Below, one piece after another: positions 42,241-50,700 of a stretch of 64,000 bases of DNA. Made by a program: the position numbers and the translations under genes. Position 1 is the stretch's first letter. Every line of letters begins with the position of its first letter. The notes under the pieces are model-generated. The model saw only the letters and a list, made by a program, of their open reading frames with translations. It ran no database searches and was not told where the DNA came from. Source of the stretch: Glaciecola sp965658765. GTDB taxonomy: Bacteria > Pseudomonadota > Gammaproteobacteria > Enterobacterales > Alteromonadaceae. The DNA is taken from positions 18,800 through 82,799 of the forward strand of contig CBFHTO010000005.1 of NCBI GenBank assembly GCA_965658765.1, in the 5' to 3' direction.

Positions 42241-42652
42241 TATATTTTACACCTTTCCAAATTAAAGCGTGTTAACTCTCTGTATCATTGTATTAGAGAG
42301 CCAAAACAACACTTTCGGGAGGCTGGTTAATTTCTTTTCCAACCCTTTCGAACCAACGTTTTAGTTCGAGGCCTCAATATCATATGGGTAAAAACGCACT
42401 TAGATAAGAAGGCTCGGAGCACAAAGTACCGAAGTCAATGACTTCGAGTGAACGTTTACTGATACCGCATTGTTAACCTCATTTAAACTCAGTGGCGATG
42501 TGCCTCTAAGGTCGGCCACAAAACACTAACAATATAAAAATAGAGTGTAATAATGAGCATTAGTAGTAATCGTCTCTTCTAACAGTATCACATTTCTTTA
42601 GTAATTTTTTGCTGATAACCCTACCCTATATTATCGGTTTAACGAGAGTGAG
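42241..42652 (-). other. Long leader of moaA with a perfect palindrome
   Basis: The 412 bases between the moeA stop and the moaA start are non-coding as far as seen. A perfect palindrome with 8-bp arms, CGAAGTCA-A-TGACTTCG, lies at 42430-42446. GAAA-containing loops occur nearer moaA. Many gammaproteobacterial moaA leaders carry a molybdenum-cofactor riboswitch, but its conserved core could not be confirmed by eye. Confidence 0.4.
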
Positions 42653-43909
42653 TTAATTAAGGCCAAAGGGCTGAATTTTAACAGTCTCACCTTTTACAAC
42701 CCCGCTGCATTGTGGTTCAAGTACGATATAACAATTCGCTCCCGCGATAGAACTCATTATTCCAGATCCCTGAGGCCCTTTTGGTTGCACGGTTAGCGTC
42801 CCATCATCCATTCTAAAATATATGCCTCTTTGAAAATCTTTTCTTCCGGGCGCCTTTTTGATGTCGACGCTAGCGATAGCATCAAAACTAGGACCAATTA
42901 AATTACTCGGATCCAAGGGTATTTCATGCTGTAATGCCCTTAGAAAAGGAAACACGAGTTTTTCACAAGTAACATACGCGGAAACTGGATTACCCGGTAG
43001 ACCACAAAACCACGAGTTCGACAGACGACCAAAGGCAAATGGCTTGCCTGGCTTCATTGCGACTTTCCAAAACCCAACTTCACCCAATTCATCGAGAATA
43101 TCTTTTACAAAGTCAGCGTCTCCTACCGAGACGCCCCCGCTACTTATAACGATGTCACATTCAGCATCAGCCTTTTGAATCGCGTCTCTTACGGAGCTTG
43201 GCTGATCTGGGATAATGCCGTAATCAAACACATCCACCTCATATTGTTGAAGCAGTAATTGAATTGCCAAGCTATTACTTTCAAAGATCTGCCCTTTTTG
43301 TAGGTTCTTCCCTGGCTCCACCAGTTCATCACCGGTCGCTAATATGCCTACCTTTATTTTTTCAAAAACAGACACGTAAGATTCTCCAAGGGAAGCCAAT
43401 AATGCTAAATTCCCAGGGCTTAGTCGTGTTCCCCGCTTAATGACAATAGAACCTTTCGCAACACTTTCGCCTTGTTTGCGAACGTTGTTTCCCTTATTTT
43501 TTTTAACAGAAAACAGAACATGGTCATCGCTTATCTTACTGGTCTGCTCTTGCATTATAACAGTGTCGGCACCCTTAGGAATTTCAGCGCCTGTCATAAT
43601 GCGAATACAATGACCCGACTCTAGCGTGTTTGGATAGGGCTTCCCGGCATAAGCTGTCCCAACAAGGAGTAGTGTTTCACGCTGTTCTAAATCGACGGCC
43701 TTTAAGGCATAACCATCCATTGCTGCATTGTTATGTGGCGGTACATCAATATCAGAAAGAATGTCTTCAGCCGTAACCCTATGAAGTGCTTCGCGCAACA
43801 ATAGCGATTCTATTTTATGATTTATAGCTTGTTCATTTGCCGCCTCAATCATATTTTGTATGGCATCTTCTACCTGCAACATGCCAGGTAACACACATTC
43901 ATCAGTCAT
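42653..43909 (-). CDS. moeA: Molybdopterin molybdenumtransferase
   Basis: MoeA inserts molybdate into adenylylated molybdopterin. The 418-residue protein has the normal domain order: an N-terminal domain with VPPHNNAAMDGYALKAVD, the MPT-binding domain with GILATGDELVEPG, VISSGGVSVGDADFVKDIL and MKPGKPFAFGRL, and GLPGNPVSAYVTCE. A C-terminal domain completes it. ATG 43909 is preferred because GAGG lies upstream at good spacing, and it gives a length close to E. coli MoeA (411). An upstream ATG at 43957 adds sixteen residues without a ribosome site. It diverges from moaB-moaD-moaE-modABC. Confidence 0.95.
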   Translation of the reverse strand: MTDECVLPGMLQVEDAIQNMIEAANEQAINHKIESLLLREALHRVTAEDILSDIDVPPHNNAAMDGYALKAVDLEQRETLLLVGTAYAGKPYPNTLESGHCIRIMTGAEIPKGADTVIMQEQTSKISDDHVLFSVKKNKGNNVRKQGESVAKGSIVIKRGTRLSPGNLALLASLGESYVSVFEKIKVGILATGDELVEPGKNLQKGQIFESNSLAIQLLLQQYEVDVFDYGIIPDQPSSVRDAIQKADAECDIVISSGGVSVGDADFVKDILDELGEVGFWKVAMKPGKPFAFGRLSNSWFCGLPGNPVSAYVTCEKLVFPFLRALQHEIPLDPSNLIGPSFDAIASVDIKKAPGRKDFQRGIYFRMDDGTLTVQPKGPQGSGIMSSIAGANCYIVLEPQCSGVVKGETVKIQPFGLN

Positions 43910-44058
43910 CAATAGGGCCTCGTGTTTGATGTTAGAAAAATACTCTATATACTCCATTAAGCGTACACAAATTTAAATGCAAGCACTCAGAAGAAAGTGA
44001 TCTTAGCTATGACACTACATTCCTTGCCCTTAGATGCCAAGCAATCTAAATTATCCTT

Positions 44059-44074
44059 AATGACTTTAGTCATT
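44059..44074. promoter_or_regulatory. Palindrome in the moeA / moaB divergent region
   Basis: AATGACT-TT-AGTCATT has perfect 7-bp arms, 58 bases before the moaB start and about 150 from the moeA start. It could bind a dimeric regulator of the molybdopterin genes. It does not resemble the E. coli ModE box. Confidence 0.4.
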
Positions 44075-44131
44075 CAACACTGTAAAAAATTTTCATAAAA
44101 CTAAGCCATTAAAATATTCAGGAGTCAATTT

Positions 44132-44644
44132 TTGACAAGTAAACCATTAAACCTTGCCGTCCTTACCGTCTCCGATACTAGGACTCTAGAATCAGACACT
44201 TCAGGCCAGTTTTTAGAGGACGCTCTTAAACAAGCTGGTCACCATCTCGTCGCCCGCACGCTCGTCAAAGACGACGTTTATCAAATGCGTGCCATAGTGT
44301 CGTCATGGATTGCTGATAAAAACGTTTATGCTATTTTGGTGACTGGGGGAACAGGTTTCACCACTCGCGACTCTACACCAGAGGCGCTAGAAGTCCTGTT
44401 TGATAAACAAATAGAAGGATTTGGAGAGCTGTTCAGATATTTGTCCTACAAAGAACTTGGCACCTCGACAGTGCAGTCTCGCGCGTTTGCCGGTTTGGCA
44501 AACAATACAGCGATCTTCTGCATGCCTGGCTCTACAGGCGCTTGCAGAACTGCTTGGAACGGTATATTGGTCGAACAATTAGATGTTGCACATAAACCCT
44601 GCAATTTCGTTGGCCATCTAACCAAACATCTCTTAGCAGAATAA
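44132..44644 (+). CDS. moaB: Molybdopterin adenylyltransferase-type protein MoaB
   Basis: This 170-residue cytosolic MoaB/MogA-fold protein activates molybdopterin with AMP before molybdenum insertion. Motifs include LAVLTVSDTRTLESDTSGQ, the ligand-binding ILVTGGTGFTTRDSTPEAL and MPGSTGACRTAWNGI. The start is TTG at 44132, with AGGAG eight bases upstream and a colinear N-terminus. It heads a same-strand run moaB-moaD-moaE-modA-modB-modC with short gaps, read divergently from moeA. Confidence 0.94.
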   Translation: MTSKPLNLAVLTVSDTRTLESDTSGQFLEDALKQAGHHLVARTLVKDDVYQMRAIVSSWIADKNVYAILVTGGTGFTTRDSTPEALEVLFDKQIEGFGELFRYLSYKELGTSTVQSRAFAGLANNTAIFCMPGSTGACRTAWNGILVEQLDVAHKPCNFVGHLTKHLLAE

Positions 44645-44660
44645 AAAAGGTAAAGATAAA

Positions 44661-44909
44661 GTGATAAAAGTAGTCTTTTTTGCTCAAGTAAGAGAGGTGC
44701 TAGGATCCACAGGGACGGAACTAAGCACTAGTGATGTTCAGACGGTTCGAGATGCCATCGATTTATTAAAAATACAGTTCACTAATTGGACTCAGATGAT
44801 TAATGAAGAGTCCTTATTATGTGCTGTAAATCAAACCTTAGTGGAGCAGTCTCATCCACTGAAAGATGGTGACGAGCTCGCATTCTTCCCTCCTGTAACA
44901 GGTGGATAA
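44661..44909 (+). CDS. moaD: Molybdopterin synthase small subunit
   Basis: MoaD is a ubiquitin-like protein that carries sulfur as a C-terminal thiocarboxylate and donates it to cyclic pyranopterin on MoaE. The 82-residue product has the beta-grasp pattern VVFFAQVREVLGSTG, the DGDELAFFPPVTGG ending and the essential terminal Gly-Gly. The start is GTG. It lies between moaB and moaE, 16 and 23 bases from them. Confidence 0.95.
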   Translation: MIKVVFFAQVREVLGSTGTELSTSDVQTVRDAIDLLKIQFTNWTQMINEESLLCAVNQTLVEQSHPLKDGDELAFFPPVTGG

Positions 44910-44932
44910 CCAGTGAAATGGATGGTTGATCA

Positions 44933-45388
44933 ATGAACTATGTGAAAGTACAAACGCAAGATTTCAAACATATTGAGTGCTATGAAAAATTGCATACTAC
45001 CGCAAAGTTTGGTGCGATCGTTACATTTACCGGCATAGTAAGAGATTTTTCTAGCATTGGCGCACTTAAAGCCATTGAGTTAGAACAATATCCAAAAATG
45101 ACGTTAAGCGCTATGCAAGTATTGGCAGATAAAGCGGTCGTTCAATTTGATGGTATAGGTGACATTGTATTGATCCACAGAGTTGGCTACCTAGCGGCAA
45201 ACGAACAAATTGTTTTTGTAGGTGTCAGCAGTACACATCGTAAATCAGCGTTTGAGGCAGCCCAATTTATTATGGATAGGCTAAAAAACGATGTGCCTTT
45301 GTGGAAGAAAGAAATCAATACGCAGGGGGAATCACACTGGGTCGCAGTAAAAGATAGTGATGTTAAGGCAGGCCAACAGTGGGGCTAA
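44933..45388 (+). CDS. moaE: Molybdopterin synthase large subunit
   Basis: MoaE binds cyclic pyranopterin and, with MoaD, adds the two dithiolene sulfurs. The 151-residue protein has GAIVTFTGIVRDFS (about residues 28-41), LEQYPKMTL, IHRVGYLAANEQIVFVGV, HRKSAFEAAQFIMDRLK and the active-site DVPLWKKE. It overlaps modA by ten bases, so synthesis and molybdate uptake are translated from one transcript. Confidence 0.96.
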   Translation: MNYVKVQTQDFKHIECYEKLHTTAKFGAIVTFTGIVRDFSSIGALKAIELEQYPKMTLSAMQVLADKAVVQFDGIGDIVLIHRVGYLAANEQIVFVGVSSTHRKSAFEAAQFIMDRLKNDVPLWKKEINTQGESHWVAVKDSDVKAGQQWG

Positions 45389-46254
45389 GCTTGTTGCACA
45401 ACTTTGGTTTATGGCAGATTACTAAAAGAGTAGTTTTATTTCTTTTTTTTATTGTTGTGCTCTCTTCTAATTTGTCTGCAAGAGAAACCATCAGGGTGGC
45501 GGTAGCTGCTAATTTTGCTCATACCGCAAAATCACTCGCTGAAGATTTTATGCAGCAACACCCCATTGATATTAGTATCAGCAGCGGCTCTAGTGGCACC
45601 TTGTACGCCCAAATAGTGCGAGGAGCGCCATTCGACGTTTTTCTATCTGCCGATGCATTTAGACCGAAGCGCCTTGAAGATAATGGATTGATTGTTCTTG
45701 ATTCACGCCAAACTTACGCAAGAGGATTACTGGCACTTTGGGTAAATGAACAAGAACAAGTAAAAACACAAGATATGTTTTTTCATGAGCAGGAAACCAC
45801 AACGCCTAGTATTGATGTAGTTAAAAGCCTAGCCTCAGCTTTAGAAACAGAGTCAATACCTTTGATAAGGGAAGTCCTTAAGTCATCTAGTCGTATTTCT
45901 ATTGCGAACCCTAAAACCGCGCCTTATGGAGAGGCTGCACAAACAATGTTGCAAAGACTAGACCTATGGGAAGATTTACAAGGCAGGATAGTGACAGGTA
46001 ATAATGTGCTTCAGGCTTTCCAGTTCAAGCAAACGGGTAATGTGGACACGGCCATTGTCGCGCATCACCTGCTATCAAGAGAATCAGACTTAATAGTCAT
46101 TCCGCAACATTTATATGAGCAGATTCAGCAACAGTTAGTGATTATAAAATCGAGTAATAAACAAAAAGAAAGTCGTTTGTTTGTTGATTACCTGCTCAGC
46201 GAGGAGGTACAAAATCAACTTCATAACTTGGGCTATGCAAAGGTCGGCTCGTAG
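45379..46254 (+). CDS. modA: Molybdate ABC transporter, periplasmic binding protein
   Basis: ModA captures molybdate in the periplasm for ModBC. The 291-residue product has a long signal region (the hydrophobic VVLFLFFIVVLSS, cleavage near LSARE) and the ModA opening RVAVAANFAHTAKSLAEDF. Further motifs are ISISSGSSGTLYAQIVRGAPFDVFLSAD and ANPKTAPYGEAAQTML. The likely start is GTG 45379, inside the end of moaE; slightly later starts are possible. It overlaps modB by one base. Confidence 0.94.
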   Translation: MGLSLLHNFGLWQITKRVVLFLFFIVVLSSNLSARETIRVAVAANFAHTAKSLAEDFMQQHPIDISISSGSSGTLYAQIVRGAPFDVFLSADAFRPKRLEDNGLIVLDSRQTYARGLLALWVNEQEQVKTQDMFFHEQETTTPSIDVVKSLASALETESIPLIREVLKSSSRISIANPKTAPYGEAAQTMLQRLDLWEDLQGRIVTGNNVLQAFQFKQTGNVDTAIVAHHLLSRESDLIVIPQHLYEQIQQQLVIIKSSNKQKESRLFVDYLLSEEVQNQLHNLGYAKVGS

Positions 46255-46922
46255 TGGATTTAGATGCGATTATACTCACCCTAAAACTAGCTGCTTTGAG
46301 CAGCGCTCTACTTATCATCATCGCAACGCCTTTAGCTTGGTGGCTCGCGAATTGGAAACACTCATTTAGACCCGTAGTACATGCGATCATTGCCCTACCC
46401 CTAGTATTACCACCTACCGTCCTTGGCTTCTATTTGTTAGTCGCATTTTCGCCAGATAGTTGGTTAGGGAGCACATGGATGCTCGTAACAGGTAGCTCAT
46501 TGGCATTCAGTTTCGCTGGTATTCTTATTGGCTCTTTGATTTATTCTTTACCATTTGCAGTACAACCTTTATTCAACGCATTCGAACAGTTTGACCACCG
46601 ATACGTGGATGTCGCAATCACCATGGGTTTGACTCGTAAGCAACGCTTTTTTAACGTCATTTTGCCAATTACAAAGAATGCTTTTCTGACTGCAATCGGA
46701 TTAAGCTTTGCTCACACATTGGGCGAATTTGGCGTCGTATTAATGATCGGTGGCAACATTCCTGGCGAGACACGAGTTGTTTCAATTGCACTTTTTGATC
46801 ACGTAGAAGCGTTGGATTATGCAAGCGCTCATGAACTTGCCTTCGTATTACTTGTGTTTTCCTTAATACTATTAAGCCTGCTTTATCGCGTGAATGGCAA
46901 AAAGGGAACTTCGTGGACTTAA
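46254..46922 (+). CDS. modB: Molybdate ABC transporter, permease
   Basis: This 222-residue inner-membrane permease has about five to six membrane segments. The coupling loop that contacts ModC is around DVAITMGLTRKQRFFNVILP (about residues 121-140), and FAHTLGEFGVVLMIGGNIPG follows, both typical of ModB. It starts with GTG overlapping the modA stop (TAGTG) and ends ten bases inside modC. Confidence 0.95.
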   Translation: MDLDAIILTLKLAALSSALLIIIATPLAWWLANWKHSFRPVVHAIIALPLVLPPTVLGFYLLVAFSPDSWLGSTWMLVTGSSLAFSFAGILIGSLIYSLPFAVQPLFNAFEQFDHRYVDVAITMGLTRKQRFFNVILPITKNAFLTAIGLSFAHTLGEFGVVLMIGGNIPGETRVVSIALFDHVEALDYASAHELAFVLLVFSLILLSLLYRVNGKKGTSWT

Positions 46923-48001
46923 GTATTTCTTTGTGTAAGCAGCAAAAGTCAATTTTAGAGCTTAAAGCTCACATCCCTAAAAACGTTAAAAGTTTAGGGA
47001 TTTTTGGGGCCTCGGGAGCGGGTAAAACCTCACTTTTGCGTTGCCTTGCCGGCTTAGAGCCTCAGATGCAAGGGAGTGTCAAATGGGACTTAGAAACAAT
47101 AAATACCCAAGCTGCCAAGCCTCGAATATCTCTCGTATTTCAACAAGGTGTACTCTTTCCCCATTTGAATGTCGCCCAAAATTTTGAATTTGCAGAAAAG
47201 TTCAAAAATAAACACTGTCTGCATAAGTGTATTAAAGAATTGAATAAAGATACGCTATTAGACACTCTAGAAATTAGGCATTTGTTAGATCATCAAGTAG
47301 AGCATTTATCCGGTGGCGAACAACAAAGAGTTGCAATTGCTCGCGCTCTATTAAATTGTCCCGATGTGTTACTAATGGACGAGGCAGTATCAGCGCTAGA
47401 CAAACGACTCAAACAAAAAGTTCTCGCTTATATTGTTGAGCTGGTAAACAAGGGTTTGAATCTTGTTTTCGTATCTCATGCCTTACGCGAACTCGCTATG
47501 GTGTGTGAGCATCTTTTGCATATTGATGAGGGTAAAGTACTTGCAAACGCCCAAAAAGCAGATCTTTTAAGTCATCTGCAACTAGATGAAAATACTGATA
47601 AACGCACAATATCAACACACCCATTATTCTCACTGTTATCCGTAGAACACGCCTGTGTTGAACATTTAGCAAATTCTCAACTTCGTTTGTGTAAGTTGGG
47701 CTCGGTTGAACTATACACCCACTCACTGACAGAAATAAACGGACAGGTTGAAATGCGAGTCGACGCAAATCAAGTAGTGATCAGTAAAACAGCATTGGAA
47801 CAGAGCAGTATGCTAAACATACTCCCTGTGAGATTGTCGTCTTACCGTTCCTTAAATGGTGATCAGGTACTATTAGAGCTTTTAACCGATATACCCAATA
47901 CAAACAAACAGAAACTCAGTGCGATTATCAGTAATATCTCATTTGAACGGCTTGGGATTCTTCCTAACGACGCCCTCTTCGCGTGTTTTAAAGCACATTA
48001 A
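46913..48001 (+). CDS. modC: Molybdate ABC transporter, ATPase
   Basis: This 362-residue ATPase energises molybdate uptake. Walker A is GASGAGKTSLLR (about residues 33-44), the Q-loop VFQQGVLFPHLN, the signature LSGGEQQRVAIARALL, Walker B VLLMDEAVSALD and the switch histidine VFVSHALREL. A C-terminal TOBE-like oxyanion-binding domain follows from about residue 290 (GDQVLLELLTDIP). The start is GTG, inside the end of modB. It is the last gene of the molybdenum run. Confidence 0.95.
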   Translation: MDLSISLCKQQKSILELKAHIPKNVKSLGIFGASGAGKTSLLRCLAGLEPQMQGSVKWDLETINTQAAKPRISLVFQQGVLFPHLNVAQNFEFAEKFKNKHCLHKCIKELNKDTLLDTLEIRHLLDHQVEHLSGGEQQRVAIARALLNCPDVLLMDEAVSALDKRLKQKVLAYIVELVNKGLNLVFVSHALRELAMVCEHLLHIDEGKVLANAQKADLLSHLQLDENTDKRTISTHPLFSLLSVEHACVEHLANSQLRLCKLGSVELYTHSLTEINGQVEMRVDANQVVISKTALEQSSMLNILPVRLSSYRSLNGDQVLLELLTDIPNTNKQKLSAIISNISFERLGILPNDALFACFKAH

Positions 48002-48155
48002 TTAGTTCACATCTTTACAGCATATAGTCCACATTTTCTGCTTTACTAAGGCTAAAAAGATTGCCTGAATTACACAAAGCAAACTAGGTCTAAATATGCC
48101 AATTCTGCGTATGTATTATTCAAAATAAAAATAATAAACATCTTGGAGCAATCAC

Positions 48156-49061
48156 ATGAGCGACATCCAAAATAATAATACAAAGAATTTGATCCCGCAA
48201 AAGGCCTTCGATTGGTACGACGAATATGCCCATGGTGACATAAACCGCCGAACCTTTTTGTCTCGCCTGGCGTCTCTTTCAGTAGCGGGGTTGTCGATGA
48301 GTGTCATTAGTAGCGCATTATTGCCAGATTACGCTAAAGCTGAGCAAGTTAGCTTTAACGATCCAGACATAATTGCTCGTTATCAGGAGTTTGACTCTCC
48401 AAATGGACACGGTAAGGGACAAGGTTACTTAGTCGTACCTAAAAATATGGAATCGTCTAGGGCTACGGTCTTAGTAGTACATGAAAATAGAGGATTAAAT
48501 CCCTACGTAAAGGATGTTGCTAGACGGTTAGCAAAGCAAGGCTTCATTGCGTTTGCACCAGACGCACTTTATCCACTAGGTGGATACCCTGGCAACGACG
48601 ATGAGGGTCGCAAGATGCAACGCAGCCTAGAAAGAACCAAGATTGAACAAGATTTTATGGCCGCGGCAAGTTATTTGAAATCACATGAAATGAGTAGCGG
48701 CAAACTTGGCGTTGTCGGTTTCTGTTTTGGTGGTTACATTAGTAACTTATTAGCTGCAGCCATGCCTGAAAAAGTGAATGCGGCAGTGCCATATTACGGA
48801 ACACCAGCTAATACAGAGCTTCAAAAACAAGTAAAAGGCCCTATATTGCTCCAATTTGCAGAGCTCGATAAGCGAGTGAATGCAACTTGGGCTGACTATG
48901 AGTCTCAGCTAAAGGCAAACAATGCAAACTACAAAGCGCATTTTTATGCAGGCGCCCAGCACGGCTTTCATAACGACTCTACTAGTCGTTACAGCCCTGA
49001 AGACGCCGAATTATCATGGCAGCGCACAATTGCGTTTTTCAAAGAGCACTTAGACGCTTAG
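48156..49061 (+). CDS. Tat-exported dienelactone hydrolase-family protein
   Basis: This 301-residue alpha/beta hydrolase has a twin-arginine signal (NRRTFLSRLASLSVAGL, about residues 31-47), so it is exported folded. The dienelactone hydrolase features are VLVVHENRGLNPYV, the nucleophile elbow VVGFCFGGYI (cysteine), LQFAELDKRV with the acid, and GAQHGFHND with the histidine. It converges with purA, and the ends overlap by four bases. The substrate is unknown; carboxymethylenebutenolidase-like annotations are common for this family without proof. Confidence 0.86.
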   Translation: MSDIQNNNTKNLIPQKAFDWYDEYAHGDINRRTFLSRLASLSVAGLSMSVISSALLPDYAKAEQVSFNDPDIIARYQEFDSPNGHGKGQGYLVVPKNMESSRATVLVVHENRGLNPYVKDVARRLAKQGFIAFAPDALYPLGGYPGNDDEGRKMQRSLERTKIEQDFMAAASYLKSHEMSSGKLGVVGFCFGGYISNLLAAAMPEKVNAAVPYYGTPANTELQKQVKGPILLQFAELDKRVNATWADYESQLKANNANYKAHFYAGAQHGFHNDSTSRYSPEDAELSWQRTIAFFKEHLDA

Positions 49062-50356
49062 ACTGAATAAGGGTCTCTTAGCACCATAGTATGAGCACGA
49101 TCTGGGCCCGTTGAGACTATGTCAACGGGTACATTAGTAAGCTCTTCGAGACGTTTGATATAAGCTTGAGCGGCTTTGGGCAGATCATCAAATGTAGTAA
49201 TTCCAAAGGTATTTTCTGACCACCCCGGCATACTTTCGTACACAGGGCTTATCGCTTCATAACCTTCAGCTGCAAGTGGAGGCACTGTCGATACGTTTCC
49301 ATTTGCGTCTTTATAGCCAACGCAAATTTCAAGCGTTTCAAGCCCATCCAATACGTCCAACTTGGTCAAGCAAAATCCAGTAATACTGTTTAATTGCACC
49401 GCGCGTTTCATCGCAACGGCATCAAACCAACCTGTGCGACGCTTACGGCCCGTCGTCGCCCCAAATTCATGTCCTTTCACACCCAAGTGCTGTCCAACAT
49501 CACAAGCTAATTCAGTTGGGAATGGACCAGAGCCAACGCGAGTGGTGTATGCTTTCACAATACCAAGAACATAGTCGATATTTAAAGGACCAAAACCTGC
49601 ACCTGTAGCCACGCCGCCTACAGTCGTATTAGAGGAAGTTACGTACGGATAAGTACCATGGTCAATATCAAGCAATGTTCCTTGGGCGCCTTCAAACATG
49701 ATTGTATCGCCATTTAGCCGCGCAACATCGAGCATCTCGGTGACGTCTACGACCATCGATTTCAATAAATCTGCAACGGATAAAGCGTCTTTTAGCACTA
49801 CATCATAGTCAAGAGCTTCAGCTTTATAATAATTGGTTAACATGAAATTATGGTATTCCATGACTTCTTTAAGTTTCGCCGCAAAATCGTCTGCATTGAA
49901 AAGATCACCTACTCTTAAACCTCTGCGCGACACTTTGTCTTCGTATGCTGGACCAATGCCACGGCCTGTCGTGCCAATAGCTTTGTTACCGCGCGCTTCT
50001 TCTCGCGCAACGTCTAATGCAATGTGAAAAGGAAGTATAAGAGGGCAAGCTTCACTAATTTTCAGTCGCTCAGATACGGGAATACCCTTGTCTTCGAGCA
50101 TTTTCATTTCGGTAAGTAAGGCTTCTGGGCTTAGCACCACCCCGTTGCCTATAACACAGGTTACGTTATCTCGAAGGATACCTGATGGGATGAGGTGTAA
50201 AACGGTTTTCTCACCATCTATAACGAGCGTGTGTCCTGCATTGTGTCCGCCTTGATATCGAACGACATATGAGACTTGTTCAGTAAGCAGGTCTACTACT
50301 TTTCCTTTGCCTTCGTCACCCCATTGGGTGCCAAGCACAACAACATTTTTAGCCAT
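49058..50356 (-). CDS. purA: Adenylosuccinate synthetase
   Basis: PurA joins IMP and aspartate with GTP in AMP synthesis. The 432-residue protein shows the phosphate-binding VVLGTQWGDEGKGKVVDLL, RYQGGHNAGHTLV, NKAIGTTGRGIGPAYEDK, MFEGAQGTLLDIDHGTYPYV, TGRKRRTGWFD and the C-terminal VSTGPDRAHTMVLRDPY. Length is standard. It follows yjeT on the same strand after a terminator-like hairpin, the same neighbour as in E. coli. Confidence 0.98.
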   Translation of the reverse strand: MAKNVVVLGTQWGDEGKGKVVDLLTEQVSYVVRYQGGHNAGHTLVIDGEKTVLHLIPSGILRDNVTCVIGNGVVLSPEALLTEMKMLEDKGIPVSERLKISEACPLILPFHIALDVAREEARGNKAIGTTGRGIGPAYEDKVSRRGLRVGDLFNADDFAAKLKEVMEYHNFMLTNYYKAEALDYDVVLKDALSVADLLKSMVVDVTEMLDVARLNGDTIMFEGAQGTLLDIDHGTYPYVTSSNTTVGGVATGAGFGPLNIDYVLGIVKAYTTRVGSGPFPTELACDVGQHLGVKGHEFGATTGRKRRTGWFDAVAMKRAVQLNSITGFCLTKLDVLDGLETLEICVGYKDANGNVSTVPPLAAEGYEAISPVYESMPGWSENTFGITTFDDLPKAAQAYIKRLEELTNVPVDIVSTGPDRAHTMVLRDPYSV

Positions 50357-50394
50357 GAAAATTAACGGTAAATAAATTAGGACGCGATTTTAGC

Positions 50395-50438
50395 AAAAAA
50401 AAAACGATAAGTTGACCATAAAATTGACCAAGTTATCG
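50395..50438 (-). terminator. Terminator-like hairpin between yjeT and purA
   Basis: On the reverse strand CGATAA pairs with TTATCG, continuing past one mismatch as TTGG with TCAA, and ten Ts follow. It is AT-rich but has a long T-run. It may also lie in the purA leader. Confidence 0.6.
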
Positions 50439-50508
50439 CATTGTTTCATATAAATTAGTATTACTTAGAGCAAATTGTAGTGAATATGGCGCAATGGAGA
50501 AAAAACGC

Positions 50509-50697
50509 TTAGGGAAGTAAGCCGTAAACACCAAGTGCACCTAAAAGCACCAGCACTGCACCTACCTTTTGTAAGACGGTACTTGGCATTTCACTCATCT
50601 CCTGCATGTATTTACGCCACTTATTGGGTATCAAAAGAGGGCCTAAGCCCTCAAAAATCAACATCATACAAAAGCCAATCAAAAAAAGTTCTATCAT
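50509..50697 (-). CDS. yjeT: DUF2065 inner-membrane protein (YjeT)
   Basis: This 62-residue protein has two hydrophobic segments (about residues 3-22 and 42-60) joined by a polar loop PNKWRKYMQEMSEMP. It matches the DUF2065 family (E. coli YjeT, which also lies just upstream of purA). Function is unknown. It begins three bases after the cnoX stop, so the two genes are probably co-transcribed. Confidence 0.85.
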   Translation of the reverse strand: MIELFLIGFCMMLIFEGLGPLLIPNKWRKYMQEMSEMPSTVLQKVGAVLVLLGALGVYGLLP

Positions 50698-50700
50698 TGT

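Noticed and set aside
42241..42652. Molybdenum-cofactor riboswitch upstream of moaA
   Set aside because: Location fits, but I could not align the conserved core or the paired stems by eye. A covariance search is needed, so it is not listed as a riboswitch.
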